Shown: piece by piece, positions 48,713 through 57,734 of the stretch
Layout of the letters: every line of letters begins with the position of its first letter
How positions within the stretch are numbered: position 1 is the stretch's first letter
Source: an uncultured Gammaproteobacteria bacterium
GTDB taxonomy: Bacteria > Pseudomonadota > Gammaproteobacteria > Pseudomonadales > Azotimanducaceae
NCBI GenBank assembly: GCA_913060615.1
Contig: CAJXUL010000002.1
Coordinates: 1-57,734, forward strand
Length of the DNA stretch: 57,734 nucleotides
Reading direction: 5' to 3'
Notes under the pieces: model-generated
The model's input: only the letters and a program-made list of their open reading frames with translations
Told to the model about the DNA's origin: nothing
Database searches by the model: none
Position numbers and translations under genes: made by a program

Positions 48713-49131
48713 GAAAGTTTAAACAGCGCTGATCCAGTAGAGACAGCCTCACCGTTCGCCACACATATTTCAGTAACAATACCCGAGTGCACCGCGGTGA
48801 TTTCATTCATCATTTTCATACTTTCAATAATGCACAGCACTTCGCCAGCGTTAACCTGCTGGCCCAGTGCAACAAAAGGTTGGGCATCCGGATTCGCCGC
48901 CTGATAAAACACACCGGCCATTGGCGAAATCACAGTCTGCGTGGGCACGGGCGCAGCTTGTGTTGCAAGCACGGCGGTAGAAACACTGGGAGCAGAGACA
49001 GCACTAGACTGCCCAGGTGCTGAATTTGGCATAACAATACGAATGGACTCATCGCCACTACTCACTTCAAGCTCAGAAATACCTGACTCTTCTACTAGCT
49101 CAATTAATTTTTTTACTTTGCGCAGATCCAT
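48709..49131 (-). CDS. accB: Biotin carboxyl carrier protein of acetyl-CoA carboxylase
   Basis: Carries the biotin that shuttles carboxyl groups for malonyl-CoA synthesis. 140 residues: N-terminal MDLRKVKKLIELVEESGISELEV, an Ala/Pro/Thr linker, and the biotinyl domain with the modified Lys in the ESMKMMNEI motif (~106). ATG at 49131 has GGAG 6 nt upstream; an in-frame start at 49173 adds 14 unlikely residues. The biotin carboxylase gene accC, normally next, is missing. Confidence 0.95.
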   Translation of the reverse strand: MDLRKVKKLIELVEESGISELEVSSGDESIRIVMPNSAPGQSSAVSAPSVSTAVLATQAAPVPTQTVISPMAGVFYQAANPDAQPFVALGQQVNAGEVLCIIESMKMMNEITAVHSGIVTEICVANGEAVSTGSALFKLS

Positions 49132-49206
49132 ATTGCTCTCCAATGACTGCTGGCCCAGCCGCTGCATCGTCACCCAACTTTATCGGACCTGCTGCGGCAG
49201 CTTTTA

Positions 49207-49662
49207 CTAAGGATTTGTTAAATTGCGTGACGCCGCTTGCAGGGCAAATTCATAGCCTTGAGAACCCAATCCGGCGATGACGCCCACAGCAATATCACTC
49301 AAATAGGACGTATGGCGAAAGGTCTCGCGTGCGTGGACATTAGATAAATGCACTTCAACAAAAGGAATAGACACCCCAAGAAAAGCATCGCGCAAGGCGA
49401 TACTCGTGTGCGTAAGTGCACCCGGGTTGATAATAATGAAATCAACACCGTCAGCCTTGGCTTGATGCACAGCGTCAACTAACTCGTGCTCGGCATTACT
49501 TTGCATGCAGGTCATGGTTTGACCCTGCTGGGCGGCCAAGCTCACCAAGCGGGCTTCGATATCTGCCAAAGTTTCATTGCCATAAACGTCTGGCTCTCGA
49601 GTCCCCAGCAAATTTAGATTTGGGCCATTGAGTAGCAAAATTTTTGCATTAGGATTAACCAT
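49207..49662 (-). CDS. aroQ: 3-dehydroquinate dehydratase, type II
   Basis: Third step of the shikimate pathway. 151 residues: [21 protein letters not shown] (8-28) with the catalytic Tyr in [20 protein letters not shown] (~76-92), the [15 protein letters not shown] segment and the closing [14 protein letters not shown] at 49662. Precedes accB on the same strand, as in relatives. Confidence 0.96.
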   Translation of the reverse strand: MVNPNAKILLLNGPNLNLLGTREPDVYGNETLADIEARLVSLAAQQGQTMTCMQSNAEHELVDAVHQAKADGVDFIIINPGALTHTSIALRDAFLGVSIPFVEVHLSNVHARETFRHTSYLSDIAVGVIAGLGSQGYEFALQAASRNLTNP

Positions 49663-49793
49663 AAAACACCTTCAGGTAATATCGCCCAGCAATTGGGCAA
49701 AATTTTTATCTACATTCACAATGCGAGAAGTTTATAGCTAAACGCGGCTATTTAGCTACACGTTCAAAGATTTTTTATCACTCTATACTTGCC

Positions 49794-51833
49794 TTATATC
49801 TTGGAGGCAGCCAAAACTCGGGCTAAATGAGCAGAGAAACGTGCCACGTCCACTTCACCTTGCACCCTAAATTCTTCTATCTCGCGCGCATCTTCATCAA
49901 AAAACACCATACTTGGAGGCCCAAATAAACCAAAATGCTTCAACAACGCACGGTCAATTTCATCATTAGCGGTTACATCGGCTTTCAGCAAAGTATATTG
50001 CTGCAGCAAGCTAGCCACCTCAGGCGCAGGAAAAACATTACGCTCCATGATCTTGCAGGAAATACACCAGTCCGCGTATAGATCCAACATAACCGGCTTA
50101 TCGCTGGCTAATATCAAACCTTCCACTTGCTCTAAGCTTTTTACTGGCTGCCATTGCACTTCATTCGACTCACCCGCACCAGCGCTTCCGCCACCATAGC
50201 TGCTAGCAAACTTAAGCGGTTGTAGCGGATCAACGGCGCCGGAAGCTGCGCCCACTAAACAAAAAGCACCCCACATCAGCATGATTAAACCTACCATCTG
50301 GCTGAATTTGGAAGTTGCATCCTTCACCGTGAAATCTAACGCACCAAGGAATACCCCGCTGCCCAACAAGAGAATTGCCCAGAGGGCTAAAACCATTGAG
50401 CCCGGCAACAACCGTTCCAACAGCCATATCGCCACGCCCAATAAGCCAACACCAAAAGCGCCTTTGACTAAATTCATCCAAGCACCAGCGCGAGGCAGCC
50501 AATGCCCTCCACTGCCACCCACAACAAGCAGCGGCACGCCCATACCCATGCCTAGGGCAAAAAGCGTACTACCGCCCAACACCACATCTCCGGTGTTGGA
50601 TATATAGATCAGTGCGCCGGCCAGAGGTGCCGATATACAGGGCGAAACCACCAAGCTGGAAAGCGCGCCCATAACAAAGACCGAAGGGTGTCGACCGCCA
50701 CCCTGAGCGCCACTACGCTCACCTAACCACTGCTGCAAACCTTGCGGCAGCGCCAATTCATAAAAACCAAACATGGACCCTGCCAGACCCACAAACACCA
50801 CGGCAAAGGTAATAAGCACTGCCGGGCTTTGCAGTTTGGCCTGCAAATTCAATTCGGCGCCAAATAAACCCACCAAGGAGCCGACCAGGGCGTAGGTCAA
50901 GGCCATGCCAAGTACGTAGGCCATGGACAAGCTAAAGGCGCGGGACTTAGATAAGCCCTCACCTTCACCAACAATGATGCTGGATAAAATCGGCACCATG
51001 GGAAATACACAAGGTGTAAAGGCCAGACCAATACCCAGTAAGAAAAATATCGCCCAAGAGTAGGCATAGCTTTCCTCTGCTAAAACACGAGCCAATTCTC
51101 GATCTTCGGTTTCAGCGCTTTCGACCGCTTTGCCAGTTGCGGGAGTTGCAGAAGATGCCGCCGCTGAACTCGATACCTTGTTTGGTGACGATGCACCACC
51201 GAATGAGGTATCTGCACCAAACTGGGGGGCTTGGCCGGCAGGAATTAGCCCCGCGGGTGTAAAAGTAAAATCTCTGGTTTCCGGCGGATAACACAAGCCT
51301 AAATCAGCACAACCCTGGTAGTTAATGCTGATCGTTGCGCCATTTGTGGGACTACCAATCAACGGCACTTCGATCTCAACGTGGTCGTAGTAAACCTCTA
51401 CCTCACCAAAGTACTCATCAACTTTGGTTTTTCCATCAGGAATTTTGGCCTCAGCCAACATCGCCCCGCCCTGGTCAGCAGACAGCTGAAATGCGAACTG
51501 ATGCTGATATAAATAATATCCGGGCGGCATCTGCCAGCGCGCAACAATAGTCCTATTTGGGTTAAGTTCAGCAGTTAAGCGGAAAGCTTCATCCACACGC
51601 AAAAATTCTGGCTCTTCACCCAACCAATCGGTTGCGGCCTGAACACTAGATACCCCAAAGGTCAACGCTGCGGCAATCACGATGGCGCAAAGACGAGCCC
51701 AGCTCACATTCGGCCTAGGCGTAACCTCGATCGGCGCGGGCTCAATAAACCCAGGTGCTGGCTTGCTCGGCACGGGTGCTGACTTGTTCAGCGTCACTGC
51801 ACCAGACAGAGAATTAGAAAAAATGGTTCCCAC
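49794..51833 (-). CDS. dsbD: Thiol:disulfide interchange protein DsbD
   Basis: Passes electrons from cytoplasmic thioredoxin across the inner membrane to periplasmic thiol pathways (DsbC, cytochrome c maturation). Three parts visible: N-terminal periplasmic domain with the Cys pair in GCADLGLCYPP; an eight-helix membrane domain beginning near AYSWAIFFLLGIGLAFTPCVF, with CVFPMVP and SPCISAPLAG cysteines; a C-terminal thioredoxin-like domain with DWCISCK. A signal peptide ends SSVQA before ATDWLGEEP. Start choice: GTG at 51833 has GAGG 6 nt upstream but leaves a Pro-rich 42-residue lead before the signal peptide; GTG at 51707 (MSWARLCAIV) would give an ordinary signal peptide and is a strong alternative; GTG at 51932 is least likely. 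Confidence 0.93.
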   Translation of the reverse strand: MGTIFSNSLSGAVTLNKSAPVPSKPAPGFIEPAPIEVTPRPNVSWARLCAIVIAAALTFGVSSVQAATDWLGEEPEFLRVDEAFRLTAELNPNRTIVARWQMPPGYYLYQHQFAFQLSADQGGAMLAEAKIPDGKTKVDEYFGEVEVYYDHVEIEVPLIGSPTNGATISINYQGCADLGLCYPPETRDFTFTPAGLIPAGQAPQFGADTSFGGASSPNKVSSSAAASSATPATGKAVESAETEDRELARVLAEESYAYSWAIFFLLGIGLAFTPCVFPMVPILSSIIVGEGEGLSKSRAFSLSMAYVLGMALTYALVGSLVGLFGAELNLQAKLQSPAVLITFAVVFVGLAGSMFGFYELALPQGLQQWLGERSGAQGGGRHPSVFVMGALSSLVVSPCISAPLAGALIYISNTGDVVLGGSTLFALGMGMGVPLLVVGGSGGHWLPRAGAWMNLVKGAFGVGLLGVAIWLLERLLPGSMVLALWAILLLGSGVFLGALDFTVKDATSKFSQMVGLIMLMWGAFCLVGAASGAVDPLQPLKFASSYGGGSAGAGESNEVQWQPVKSLEQVEGLILASDKPVMLDLYADWCISCKIMERNVFPAPEVASLLQQYTLLKADVTANDEIDRALLKHFGLFGPPSMVFFDEDAREIEEFRVQGEVDVARFSAHLARVLAASKI

Positions 51834-52166
51834 GATTAACCTCGCAATAATTTCAACACAGCTTTCAGCATTATTTCCAACACTTCTTTTAACGCTAAAC
51901 CGAACTCTGCACACGGCGAATAATACCGGCACTGTCCGCGCATTGTTAGCTTAGCCGGCCAACATTACGCCGGATCTCACGACAAGAGGGCCTGCGACCT
52001 TATGAGAGGTCCTGAAAATGCGTCTCGCGGAGGATAACTCTATAGATATCTAGCGCATGTCGTTAAGATACGCTCAGCACACTTTCATTTAATTACACAG
52101 CGCCCCTCAACGACCAACGCAACATGAACTATGTACATTGAAGCAACTCGCAGGAAGGATACTGGT
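51834..52166. other. Divergent region dsbD / lipoprotein gene
   Basis: 333 bp between dsbD and the plus-strand lipoprotein gene. A small hairpin GACCT-TATGAG-AGGTC lies near 51999-52014. No gene or clear promoter seen. Confidence 0.35.
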
Positions 52167-52868
52167 GTGACGACATCAAACAGCCCTACAGCGCCTCATA
52201 CTGTGTATCTTTCTATGCTCGTTTCTTTACTTTTGAACATTCTCAGTGGCTGTGCGGCAATAGCCCCCAACTCTAACGGGGCAGCTAGGGCAAATGATGT
52301 AAACATTGACCCCGCACTCCAGCGCCAACTTTACAAACTTGAAGACCAAGCCGAATTCGCCATTAAGCAGAATCACCTCACTTACCCAAAGGAAGGCAGC
52401 GCAGTGAGTCTTTTTGAGCAAATGCTCACCCTCAACCCAGGCAACAAAGAAGCCATTCGTGGTCTTGAGCAAGTGGTAGAAGAATATGTTGCTTTGGCTT
52501 TAGCCGCTGCCAATGAGCGACTGTTTGCAAAAGCCAAAGCTATGCTCGCTCGCGCCAAACTAGTTGATGCCGACCACCCCTCAATAGCACCAACCATGAA
52601 GCAAATACATCTACTGGAAAAAGCCAAGCGCAAAACCATTAAGTTAAACGCCAAGCAACTATTCACTGCAGCGACAAAAAGCCAAATTACCACTCTCGTT
52701 AAGGCTGGTAGCAATAGCTGTCATTACGCTATTGCTGTAAATAACGACGAACAAGGGCGCTGGATCTACAAAGCAATAAAAGACGCAACATTTAACAGAC
52801 GCCCAAAGGCTAGAATAATTATTTCTTCACCAACAAGAATCGAGCAAATATGTTTAACGACCCCATAA
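52167..52868 (+). CDS. Putative lipoprotein with TPR-like helices, unknown function
   Basis: 233 residues. Hydrophobic signal segment and lipobox LSGC (Cys29) mark it as a lipoprotein. The body has helical Ala/Leu-rich stretches (VSLFEQMLTLNPGNKEAIRGLEQVV and FAKAKAMLARAKLVDADHPSIAPTM) that look like tetratricopeptide repeats, then a basic C-terminal part ending IISSPTRIEQICL. No named family recognised. GTG at 52167 is chosen because AGGAAGGA lies 7 nt upstream and gives a normal signal length; ATG at 52131 is the alternative. Its last 19 nt overlap the copper chaperone gene, suggesting coupled expression. Confidence 0.7.
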   Translation: MTTSNSPTAPHTVYLSMLVSLLLNILSGCAAIAPNSNGAARANDVNIDPALQRQLYKLEDQAEFAIKQNHLTYPKEGSAVSLFEQMLTLNPGNKEAIRGLEQVVEEYVALALAAANERLFAKAKAMLARAKLVDADHPSIAPTMKQIHLLEKAKRKTIKLNAKQLFTAATKSQITTLVKAGSNSCHYAIAVNNDEQGRWIYKAIKDATFNRRPKARIIISSPTRIEQICLTTP

Positions 52869-53404
52869 GCAAAAAAATCGCGCGCAGCCGAGCAGTGGCA
52901 GGATTACTTACAAACAGGGGACCAACAGGCAGATTAATCATTGCGCTCAGTATTTTGTTCGCCGTCGCAGGATGCGGCGAAACCACAATGAGCAATGGCG
53001 CTACCGCTTCTAGCAGTGCCAGCACCACACCGGCCCCTTTACTAGAAGTTAGCCACGCCAAAGTGCGAGGCCTATTGCCTGGCCGCAATATGACAGCAGC
53101 CTACTTCACTCTGAAAAACAACCGCCCTACTGCTGTAACACTGAGCGGTGCTAAATCCGCTTCTGCAACTGCGGTAGAGATGCACACCGTAGAAATGGTG
53201 GCAGAACAAATGCGCATGCGGCCACTCGCAGAGGTGGTTATAGAGCCCGGACAAAGCGCGACGTTCGTCAGCGGCAGTCACCATTTGATGCTATTCGAAG
53301 TTGCAGAAATTGAGACCTCTATGACAATTATCTTACAGTTTAAAGATGGCACCGAGCTACCCATAGAGTTCAGCAAGGTCAATATCTCAGGTGGCGCGAA
53401 TTAA
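52850..53404 (+). CDS. PCu(A)C-type periplasmic copper chaperone (lipoprotein)
   Basis: 184 residues of the PCu(A)C/DUF461 family, which bind Cu(I) in the periplasm and load the CuA site of cytochrome c oxidase. Copper-ligand pattern is visible: EMHTVEM (His/Met), QMRMRPL (Met), then SGSHHLMLF (His, Met). A lipobox near VAGC (Cys42) anchors it in a membrane. ATG at 52850; GTG at 52895 would give a shorter signal peptide. Lies next to the lipoprotein gene and opposite dsbD. Confidence 0.88.
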   Translation: MFNDPISKKIARSRAVAGLLTNRGPTGRLIIALSILFAVAGCGETTMSNGATASSSASTTPAPLLEVSHAKVRGLLPGRNMTAAYFTLKNNRPTAVTLSGAKSASATAVEMHTVEMVAEQMRMRPLAEVVIEPGQSATFVSGSHHLMLFEVAEIETSMTIILQFKDGTELPIEFSKVNISGGAN

Positions 53405-53482
53405 CTAGCATTTGCAGCAATCGCCCCAAACATCACCAGTAGTACAAACGTAATACCAATTAACTTAGGAATAAGATTAAGA

Positions 53483-54538
53483 ATGAAATGGAAATTCTGG
53501 CAATCAACAGATGCAAACTTGGGTCAAACTGAGGCAGCCGACGGCAAAAGCTCAAAGAGCAAGCTTGCTCGCATGGCAACCGCTCTCATAGGTCTGTACC
53601 TGTTGATCGCTATAGTTGTCGGCGTTATCTGGTCCATAGAACCTGCGGGGATTGATAGCTTCGAAAGTCCAGGGCAGGAACCCACTTCAGGTCAAAGCAC
53701 AGTTACCGGCACAACTACTACGGCGACCTTTATTGCCGTGGCAGAAAAAATGTTAAACAAAACTGGCGGCTATCTCAGCAACGATGTATTCCCGCCGGGT
53801 GTTTGGCTAGATAATATGCACAACTGGGAATTTGGCGTGCTCACGCTATTGCGCGATACCGCGCGAGTTTATCGCAACGATATTTCCAGATCCCAAAGTC
53901 AGTCCGCAGAAAATAAAAACCTAGCTGAGGCTGAGGGTAAATTTTTCTTTAAGAACGACTCGTGGTTCTTACCCAGCACTGAAAATACTTACGCGGAAGG
54001 CATCGACTTCTTTAAGGTTTACCAACAACAACTCGCCAACAACCAAAACAACGAAGCACAGTTTTACGCCCGCGCAGATAACTTACAGCAATGGCTGGCG
54101 ACAACGGAAACCCGCCTAGGCAGCTTGTCGCAACGACTCTCCGCCAGCGTTGGTAAGCGTCAACTCAACACAGACCTAGCTGGTGACAGCTCGGCCAGCC
54201 AAAGTACCAGCGCGCCAAACGATCAATTAGTACAAACACCTTGGCTAGAAATTGATGACGTTTTCTACGAGGCTCGCGGGTTTACTTGGGCATTGCTAAA
54301 TCTATTGAAGGCTGTAGAAACAGATTTTGGCGAAGTACTGGACAAAAAGGCGGCTAGAGTTTCGCTGCGACAAATCATTCGAGAATTAGAGCCCACGCAG
54401 CAAACGCTTTGGAGCCCCATGGTACTTAACGGCGACGGCTTCGGTATTGTAGCTAATCATTCTCTGATCATGGCATCGCACATTTCCCGCACAAATGCAG
54501 CCATTACCGACTTAAGGACCCTGCTCACCCAGGGCTAG
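53483..54538 (+). CDS. DUF2333 family membrane-anchored protein
   Basis: 351 residues. One membrane segment (~31-52, ALIGLYLLIAIVVGVIW) near the N-terminus, then a periplasmic-type domain with the family-typical GGYLSNDVFPPGVWLDNMHNWEFGVL (~95-120) and DDVFYEARGFTWALLNLLKA (~260-280). DUF2333 is a conserved gammaproteobacterial family with no established function. A Ser/Gln-rich insert (SGDSSASQSTSAP-like, ~235-247) separates two halves. ATG at 53483, 78 bp after the copper chaperone. Confidence 0.85.
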   Translation: MKWKFWQSTDANLGQTEAADGKSSKSKLARMATALIGLYLLIAIVVGVIWSIEPAGIDSFESPGQEPTSGQSTVTGTTTTATFIAVAEKMLNKTGGYLSNDVFPPGVWLDNMHNWEFGVLTLLRDTARVYRNDISRSQSQSAENKNLAEAEGKFFFKNDSWFLPSTENTYAEGIDFFKVYQQQLANNQNNEAQFYARADNLQQWLATTETRLGSLSQRLSASVGKRQLNTDLAGDSSASQSTSAPNDQLVQTPWLEIDDVFYEARGFTWALLNLLKAVETDFGEVLDKKAARVSLRQIIRELEPTQQTLWSPMVLNGDGFGIVANHSLIMASHISRTNAAITDLRTLLTQG

Positions 54539-54848
54539 GTGAAATGGGGCGGCGCGTTTTTCGATACCTTCAACAGCTATCGTTAACACGCGCCGATTAT
54601 GCTTCCACCCAAACACCTTTGCTGATCATTACCCAAGTCCCACAACATACCGAGGCATTACAACTAGCATGTCGCCCAGACATAGGTATTATCTGACTAG
54701 CTCGGTGGAGCGGATGCGGGGGCATCCTTGGGGAAAAAATCTATTTATAGGGTTACAGCAGTACATATTCTATATGCATTAAGAACCTTTCAACTTAGGG
54801 TTATACGCGGCCGTTCTTCAATAATTTAATTTTCTGTTGGGGACCGAA
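54539..54848. promoter_or_regulatory. DUF2333 / hppA intergenic region
   Basis: 310 bp. Two hairpins: GGCGCGT with ACGCGCC about 40 nt later, containing CGATA/TATCG (from ~54551), and GGATGC-GGGG-GCATCC (54712-54727). They may end the upstream transcript. The hppA promoter is probably in the AT-rich part (54740-54790), but is not definable by eye. Confidence 0.4.
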
Positions 54849-56885
54849 ATGAATGATCTTTCTCTAATCCCACCGTTAGTAGGTGTAGTGGGTTTACTTG
54901 TCTCGTTTGTGATTTATGCCGTTGTGAGGAGTTATGATCCTGGCACTGCTGCATTAAAAAAGATTGCCGATGCCATACACGAGGGTGCCATGGTGTTTAT
55001 GCGTCGTGAATACATTATGTTGTCCATGTTCGCATTGGTGCTATTGATTGGCATTTACTTCACTCCTGGACTAGGTCCTAAAACAGCCACCGCATTCTTA
55101 GCTGGCGCTGTGTCCTCAATGCTTGCAGGTTGGTTCGGTATGTACACCGCCACCCAGGCGAATGTTCGAACAACCACCGCTGCACATAATTCAGGCCAAG
55201 CTGCCGCGTTATCTGTGGCTTTCTTTGGCGGCTCAATAATGGGCTTAGCCGTTGCTTCATTAGGTCTAATGGGCTTGGGGCTTATTTATTGGCACTTCGG
55301 TGGCGACCCAGAAACAGTCCACCACATTCACGGCTTTGGCATGGGGGCATCGGTAGTCGCCTTGTTCTCCAGAGTCGGTGGCGGCATTTTCACTAAGAGC
55401 GCTGATGTAGGTGCCGATTTAGTTGGCAAGCTAGAGCAAGGTATTCCAGAGGATGACCCCCGCAACCCGGGTGTTATTGCCGACAACGTAGGCGACAACG
55501 TCGGTGATGTGGCAGGTATGGGATCAGATATCTTTGAATCCTACTGCGGCTCTATGATTGCAACTATCGCTATTGCCGCCACCTTAGCGCTAGGCTCTTT
55601 GAACATGTTGGTGCCAGGTGCCAGCGAAGGTGACGCTCGCGCCGCGCTGATGTTTTTACCTTTAGCGCTGGCCTCGGTTGGCCTCATCGCCTCCATTATT
55701 GGCATTGGCATTGTGCGCGGTTTTTCCGCAGCAAACCCTGCTGTAGCACTGCGTATTGGTATGATTGGCACTCCGATCTTATTCATCGCGGCAGGTTACT
55801 TCTTACTCCAAACACTTGGCATATCAAATAACATTTGGTTGTCCGTTGTGTTTGGTGCCGCAGGCGGCGTTGGTATCGGTCTCATCACTGAGTACTACAC
55901 CTCCGCAGCGCCGGTAGTGCGCATTGCTGAATCTGGCAAAACCGGCCCAGCTACTGTCATGATCACCGGCTTAGCCGTGGGCATGCAATCTGTTGTGGGT
56001 CCACTACTTATCATTTGCGGCATTATTTATGTTTCAACTGAACTAGCAGGCCTATATGGAGTTGGCGTTGCAGCTGTTGGTCTTTTGGCAACAGTAGGCA
56101 TGACAATGGCAGTAGACGCATACGGTCCAATCGCTGACAACGCTGGCGGCATTGCAGAAATGGGTGGCCTCGGCGAGGAAACTCGAGCCATAACAGATTC
56201 ATTAGATGAACTAGGCAACACCACCGCGGCCATGGGTAAGGGTTTTGCCATCGGCGCAGCAGCATTAGCGGCATTAGCTATTATTGCAGCCTTCGTAGAA
56301 ACCATAAGCAGTCAACGTGGTGGCGACTTCATCCTGCATATTGGTGACCCTATGGTTCTCATCGGCTTGTTCATAGGCGGCATGGTGCCCTTCCTAATAG
56401 CCAGCATGACCATGACCTCCGTGGGTGAAGCTGCAATGGAAATGATTGAAGAAATTCGCCGTCAATTCCGCGAAATTCCCGGCCTTATGGAAGGAACAGC
56501 AGATCCAGACAGCGCCAAATGTGTAGACATTGCAACCACTGCAGCGCTACGTCGTATGTTAGCCCCAGGGATTATTGCGGTAGCCGTGCCAATCGTTGTT
56601 GGCTTTGGCCTTGGTGCGGAAGCACTTGGCGGCTGCCTAGGTGGCGCACTATTAGGTTGTGTATTACTTGCGCTGACTATGGCTAATGCCGGCGGCGCGT
56701 GGGATAACGCTAAGAAATATGTTGAGAAAGGTAATTTGGGCGGCAAAGGTTCTGACGTTCACGCAGCAACAGTAGTCGGCGACACGGTGGGAGATCCGTT
56801 CAAGGATACCTCTGGTCCAGCCATGAACATTCTGATTAATGTTATGGCTATTGTCAGTTTGGTTATTGCACCAGTTCTGAGTTGA
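54849..56885 (+). CDS. hppA: Membrane-bound ion-pumping pyrophosphatase, K+-dependent type
   Basis: Hydrolyses pyrophosphate and pumps H+ or Na+ across the inner membrane. 678 residues with about 15-16 membrane segments. Catalytic motifs: [12 protein letters not shown] (~183-194), the [19 protein letters not shown] block (~211-229), and C-terminal [14 protein letters not shown]. The sequence [10 protein letters not shown] has Ala where K+-independent enzymes have Lys, so it should be of the K+-stimulated class; whether it moves H+ or Na+ cannot be decided. ATG at 54849 (with GGGGA upstream); TTG at 54837 less likely. A strong terminator follows. Confidence 0.97.
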   Translation: MNDLSLIPPLVGVVGLLVSFVIYAVVRSYDPGTAALKKIADAIHEGAMVFMRREYIMLSMFALVLLIGIYFTPGLGPKTATAFLAGAVSSMLAGWFGMYTATQANVRTTTAAHNSGQAAALSVAFFGGSIMGLAVASLGLMGLGLIYWHFGGDPETVHHIHGFGMGASVVALFSRVGGGIFTKSADVGADLVGKLEQGIPEDDPRNPGVIADNVGDNVGDVAGMGSDIFESYCGSMIATIAIAATLALGSLNMLVPGASEGDARAALMFLPLALASVGLIASIIGIGIVRGFSAANPAVALRIGMIGTPILFIAAGYFLLQTLGISNNIWLSVVFGAAGGVGIGLITEYYTSAAPVVRIAESGKTGPATVMITGLAVGMQSVVGPLLIICGIIYVSTELAGLYGVGVAAVGLLATVGMTMAVDAYGPIADNAGGIAEMGGLGEETRAITDSLDELGNTTAAMGKGFAIGAAALAALAIIAAFVETISSQRGGDFILHIGDPMVLIGLFIGGMVPFLIASMTMTSVGEAAMEMIEEIRRQFREIPGLMEGTADPDSAKCVDIATTAALRRMLAPGIIAVAVPIVVGFGLGAEALGGCLGGALLGCVLLALTMANAGGAWDNAKKYVEKGNLGGKGSDVHAATVVGDTVGDPFKDTSGPAMNILINVMAIVSLVIAPVLS

Positions 56886-56932
56886 GTCTCGACTAAGGAT
56901 TGGTCAAAGGATCGAGCAAAACGATCCGCATT

Positions 56933-56958
56933 AAAAAAGGGGCTTCGGCCCCTTTTTT
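56933..56958 (+). terminator. Rho-independent terminator of hppA
   Basis: AAAAAAGGGGC, loop TTCG, GCCCCTTTTTT: a GC-rich stem extended by A-T pairs and followed by six T. It also works in reverse for the convergent small membrane protein gene. Confidence 0.92.
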
Positions 56959-56966
56959 CTACTCCG

Positions 56967-57302
56967 CTATTCGGGTTTAGCGTCCAGCATTGCGCCTAAT
57001 GCTTCCCAAGATTTCAGTTTGTGTCTTTCGAAACCCAACCAATACAACCTAGCTATTACTGCACCGATTAAACTACCTAAAAAAAGTGCGCTTTGGCCAA
57101 GTTCAAACAAAGAATATTCAGTGCTACGCCAAAAAATTAGGTTGAATAGGAAAAAGAAAAGAAGCGTATTAGATAACGTGAAGACGAAGAAGTTACTTGA
57201 GCAACTTGCGTAAAAAGGCGGTTTAAACCAAACACTAAATAGCTCCAATAGCCTGTGGGTTATTGGGTGTATCCTTTCAGCCGGAATACCTAGTTGCTCC
57301 AA
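56967..57302 (-). CDS. Small membrane protein, possibly DUF6404 family
   Basis: 111 residues with two membrane segments (~40-60 and ~70-88) and a basic C-terminus [14 protein letters not shown] that resembles DUF6404 proteins; the family call is tentative and no function is known. The only usual start is TTG at 57302. The frame stays open 42 nt further upstream ([14 protein letters not shown]), in protein-like sequence without a start codon, so the true N-terminus may be longer or a frameshift may lie near 57340. Convergent with hppA. Confidence 0.65.
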   Translation of the reverse strand: MEQLGIPAERIHPITHRLLELFSVWFKPPFYASCSSNFFVFTLSNTLLFFFLFNLIFWRSTEYSLFELGQSALFLGSLIGAVIARLYWLGFERHKLKSWEALGAMLDAKPE

Positions 57303-57686
57303 CTCGGCTCTTGCCAGCTCACACTGCTGGCTGAATCCGTCTTATTTGCTATTGTCCACAGTCGTCTCTCCAACACAGCCATCTAATCATGACTGCGATA
57401 GCTGAGAGTCAAATGCCAGCCATACACTTACAAAATGCAATGCTTTACAGACACTGATTTGGCAGATCCTTAACCCAGAAATTTCGCTATTTCCAACAGA
57501 GCGTCCAAACAACCCGGCCATTAATCACTTCCAGATTGTGAGAATACATTGAGGAGTGGGACCAGAGTTGCGCAGGCGGTGGCTTATTTGCCTTTCTGGC
57601 TTTTGTTGTGGGGTTAGATTTCTGGCTTGTCTTTTTGTTTCGCTCTCTGTTCGGATTTCAGGCCCAAGTTCCGGACAACCTGCGCC
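57303..57686. other. Unassigned genomic end of contig
   Basis: 384 bp before the adapter. No ORF, RNA gene or clear motif; may carry the promoter of the small membrane protein gene. Confidence 0.4.
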
Positions 57687-57734
57687 CTGTCTCTTATACA
57701 CATCTCCGAGCCCACGAGACGGACTCCTATCTCG
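57687..57734 (-). other. Nextera i7 sequencing adapter (artefact)
   Basis: CTGTCTCTTATACACATCT (19-bp Tn5 mosaic end, 57687-57705), the read-2 primer CCGAGCCCACGAGAC, index GGACTCCT (sold as N705) and ATCTCG of the P7 primer. Not genomic. Confidence 0.98.

Overview
This window is a 57.7 kb piece of a gammaproteobacterial chromosome. The genus cannot be named from the sequence, but gene order follows the Pseudomonas/Cellvibrionales pattern block after block (rng-maf-mreDCB / gatCAB; rpoD-dnaG-yqeY-rpsU / tsaD; apaH-apaG-rsmA-pdxA-surA-lptD / amgK-murU; rpe-gph-trpE-trpGDC; Vfr-like regulator / yhfA / coq7; purD-purH / dusB; prmA-accB-aroQ-dsbD). The membrane pyrophosphatase and overall gene set suit an uncultured marine relative. 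Both ends are sequencing adapters, not biology: bases 1-49 are a Nextera i5 adapter and 57687-57734 a Nextera i7 adapter, so genomic sequence runs from 50 to 57686.

Layout. 50-8424 (minus): yhdP (truncated), rng, maf, mreD, mreC, mreB. 8808-12007 (plus): the tRNA-dependent amidotransferase operon gatCAB. 12087-14816 (minus): CBS-pair protein, DUF1499 membrane protein, SDR oxidoreductase, with an unexplained 690 bp gap. 15008-17126: a dimeric-type glycyl-tRNA synthetase (unusual for this class) beside a tRNA-Ile(CAU) gene split by a 334-nt self-splicing-type group I intron. 17277-22408 (minus): the macromolecular synthesis cluster rpsU-yqeY-dnaG-rpoD. 22795-24195 (plus): tsaD, folB. 24186-32636 (minus): cca, apaH, apaG, rsmA, pdxA, surA, lptD. 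32672-40181 (plus): amgK-murU (cell-wall sugar recycling), rpe, gph, trpE, trpG, trpD, trpC. 40234-51833: Vfr-like regulator, yhfA, coq7, purD, purH, dusB, a VOC protein, a direct-repeat array, prmA, accB, aroQ, dsbD. 52167-56885 (plus): a TPR-like lipoprotein, a PCu(A)C copper chaperone, a DUF2333 protein and the proton/sodium-pumping pyrophosphatase hppA. 56967-57302 (minus): a small membrane protein.

Most genes are core housekeeping: envelope shape and outer-membrane assembly (MreBCD, LptD, SurA, YhdP), translation (GatCAB, GlyRS, TsaD, RsmA, PrmA, S21, DusB, Cca), transcription and replication initiation (RpoD, DnaG), and biosynthesis (Trp, purines, ubiquinone, pyridoxal phosphate, folate, fatty acids).

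The most noteworthy items are (i) the group I intron interrupting the tRNA that normally reads AUA codons, directly after the anticodon; (ii) the alpha2-type GlyRS next to it; (iii) a Vfr-position CRP homologue whose DNA-reading helix is intact but whose cAMP-contact residues are replaced; (iv) two gaps in otherwise conserved operons: no accC between accB and prmA, and no fis between dusB and purH; (v) a six-copy direct-repeat array just after prmA.
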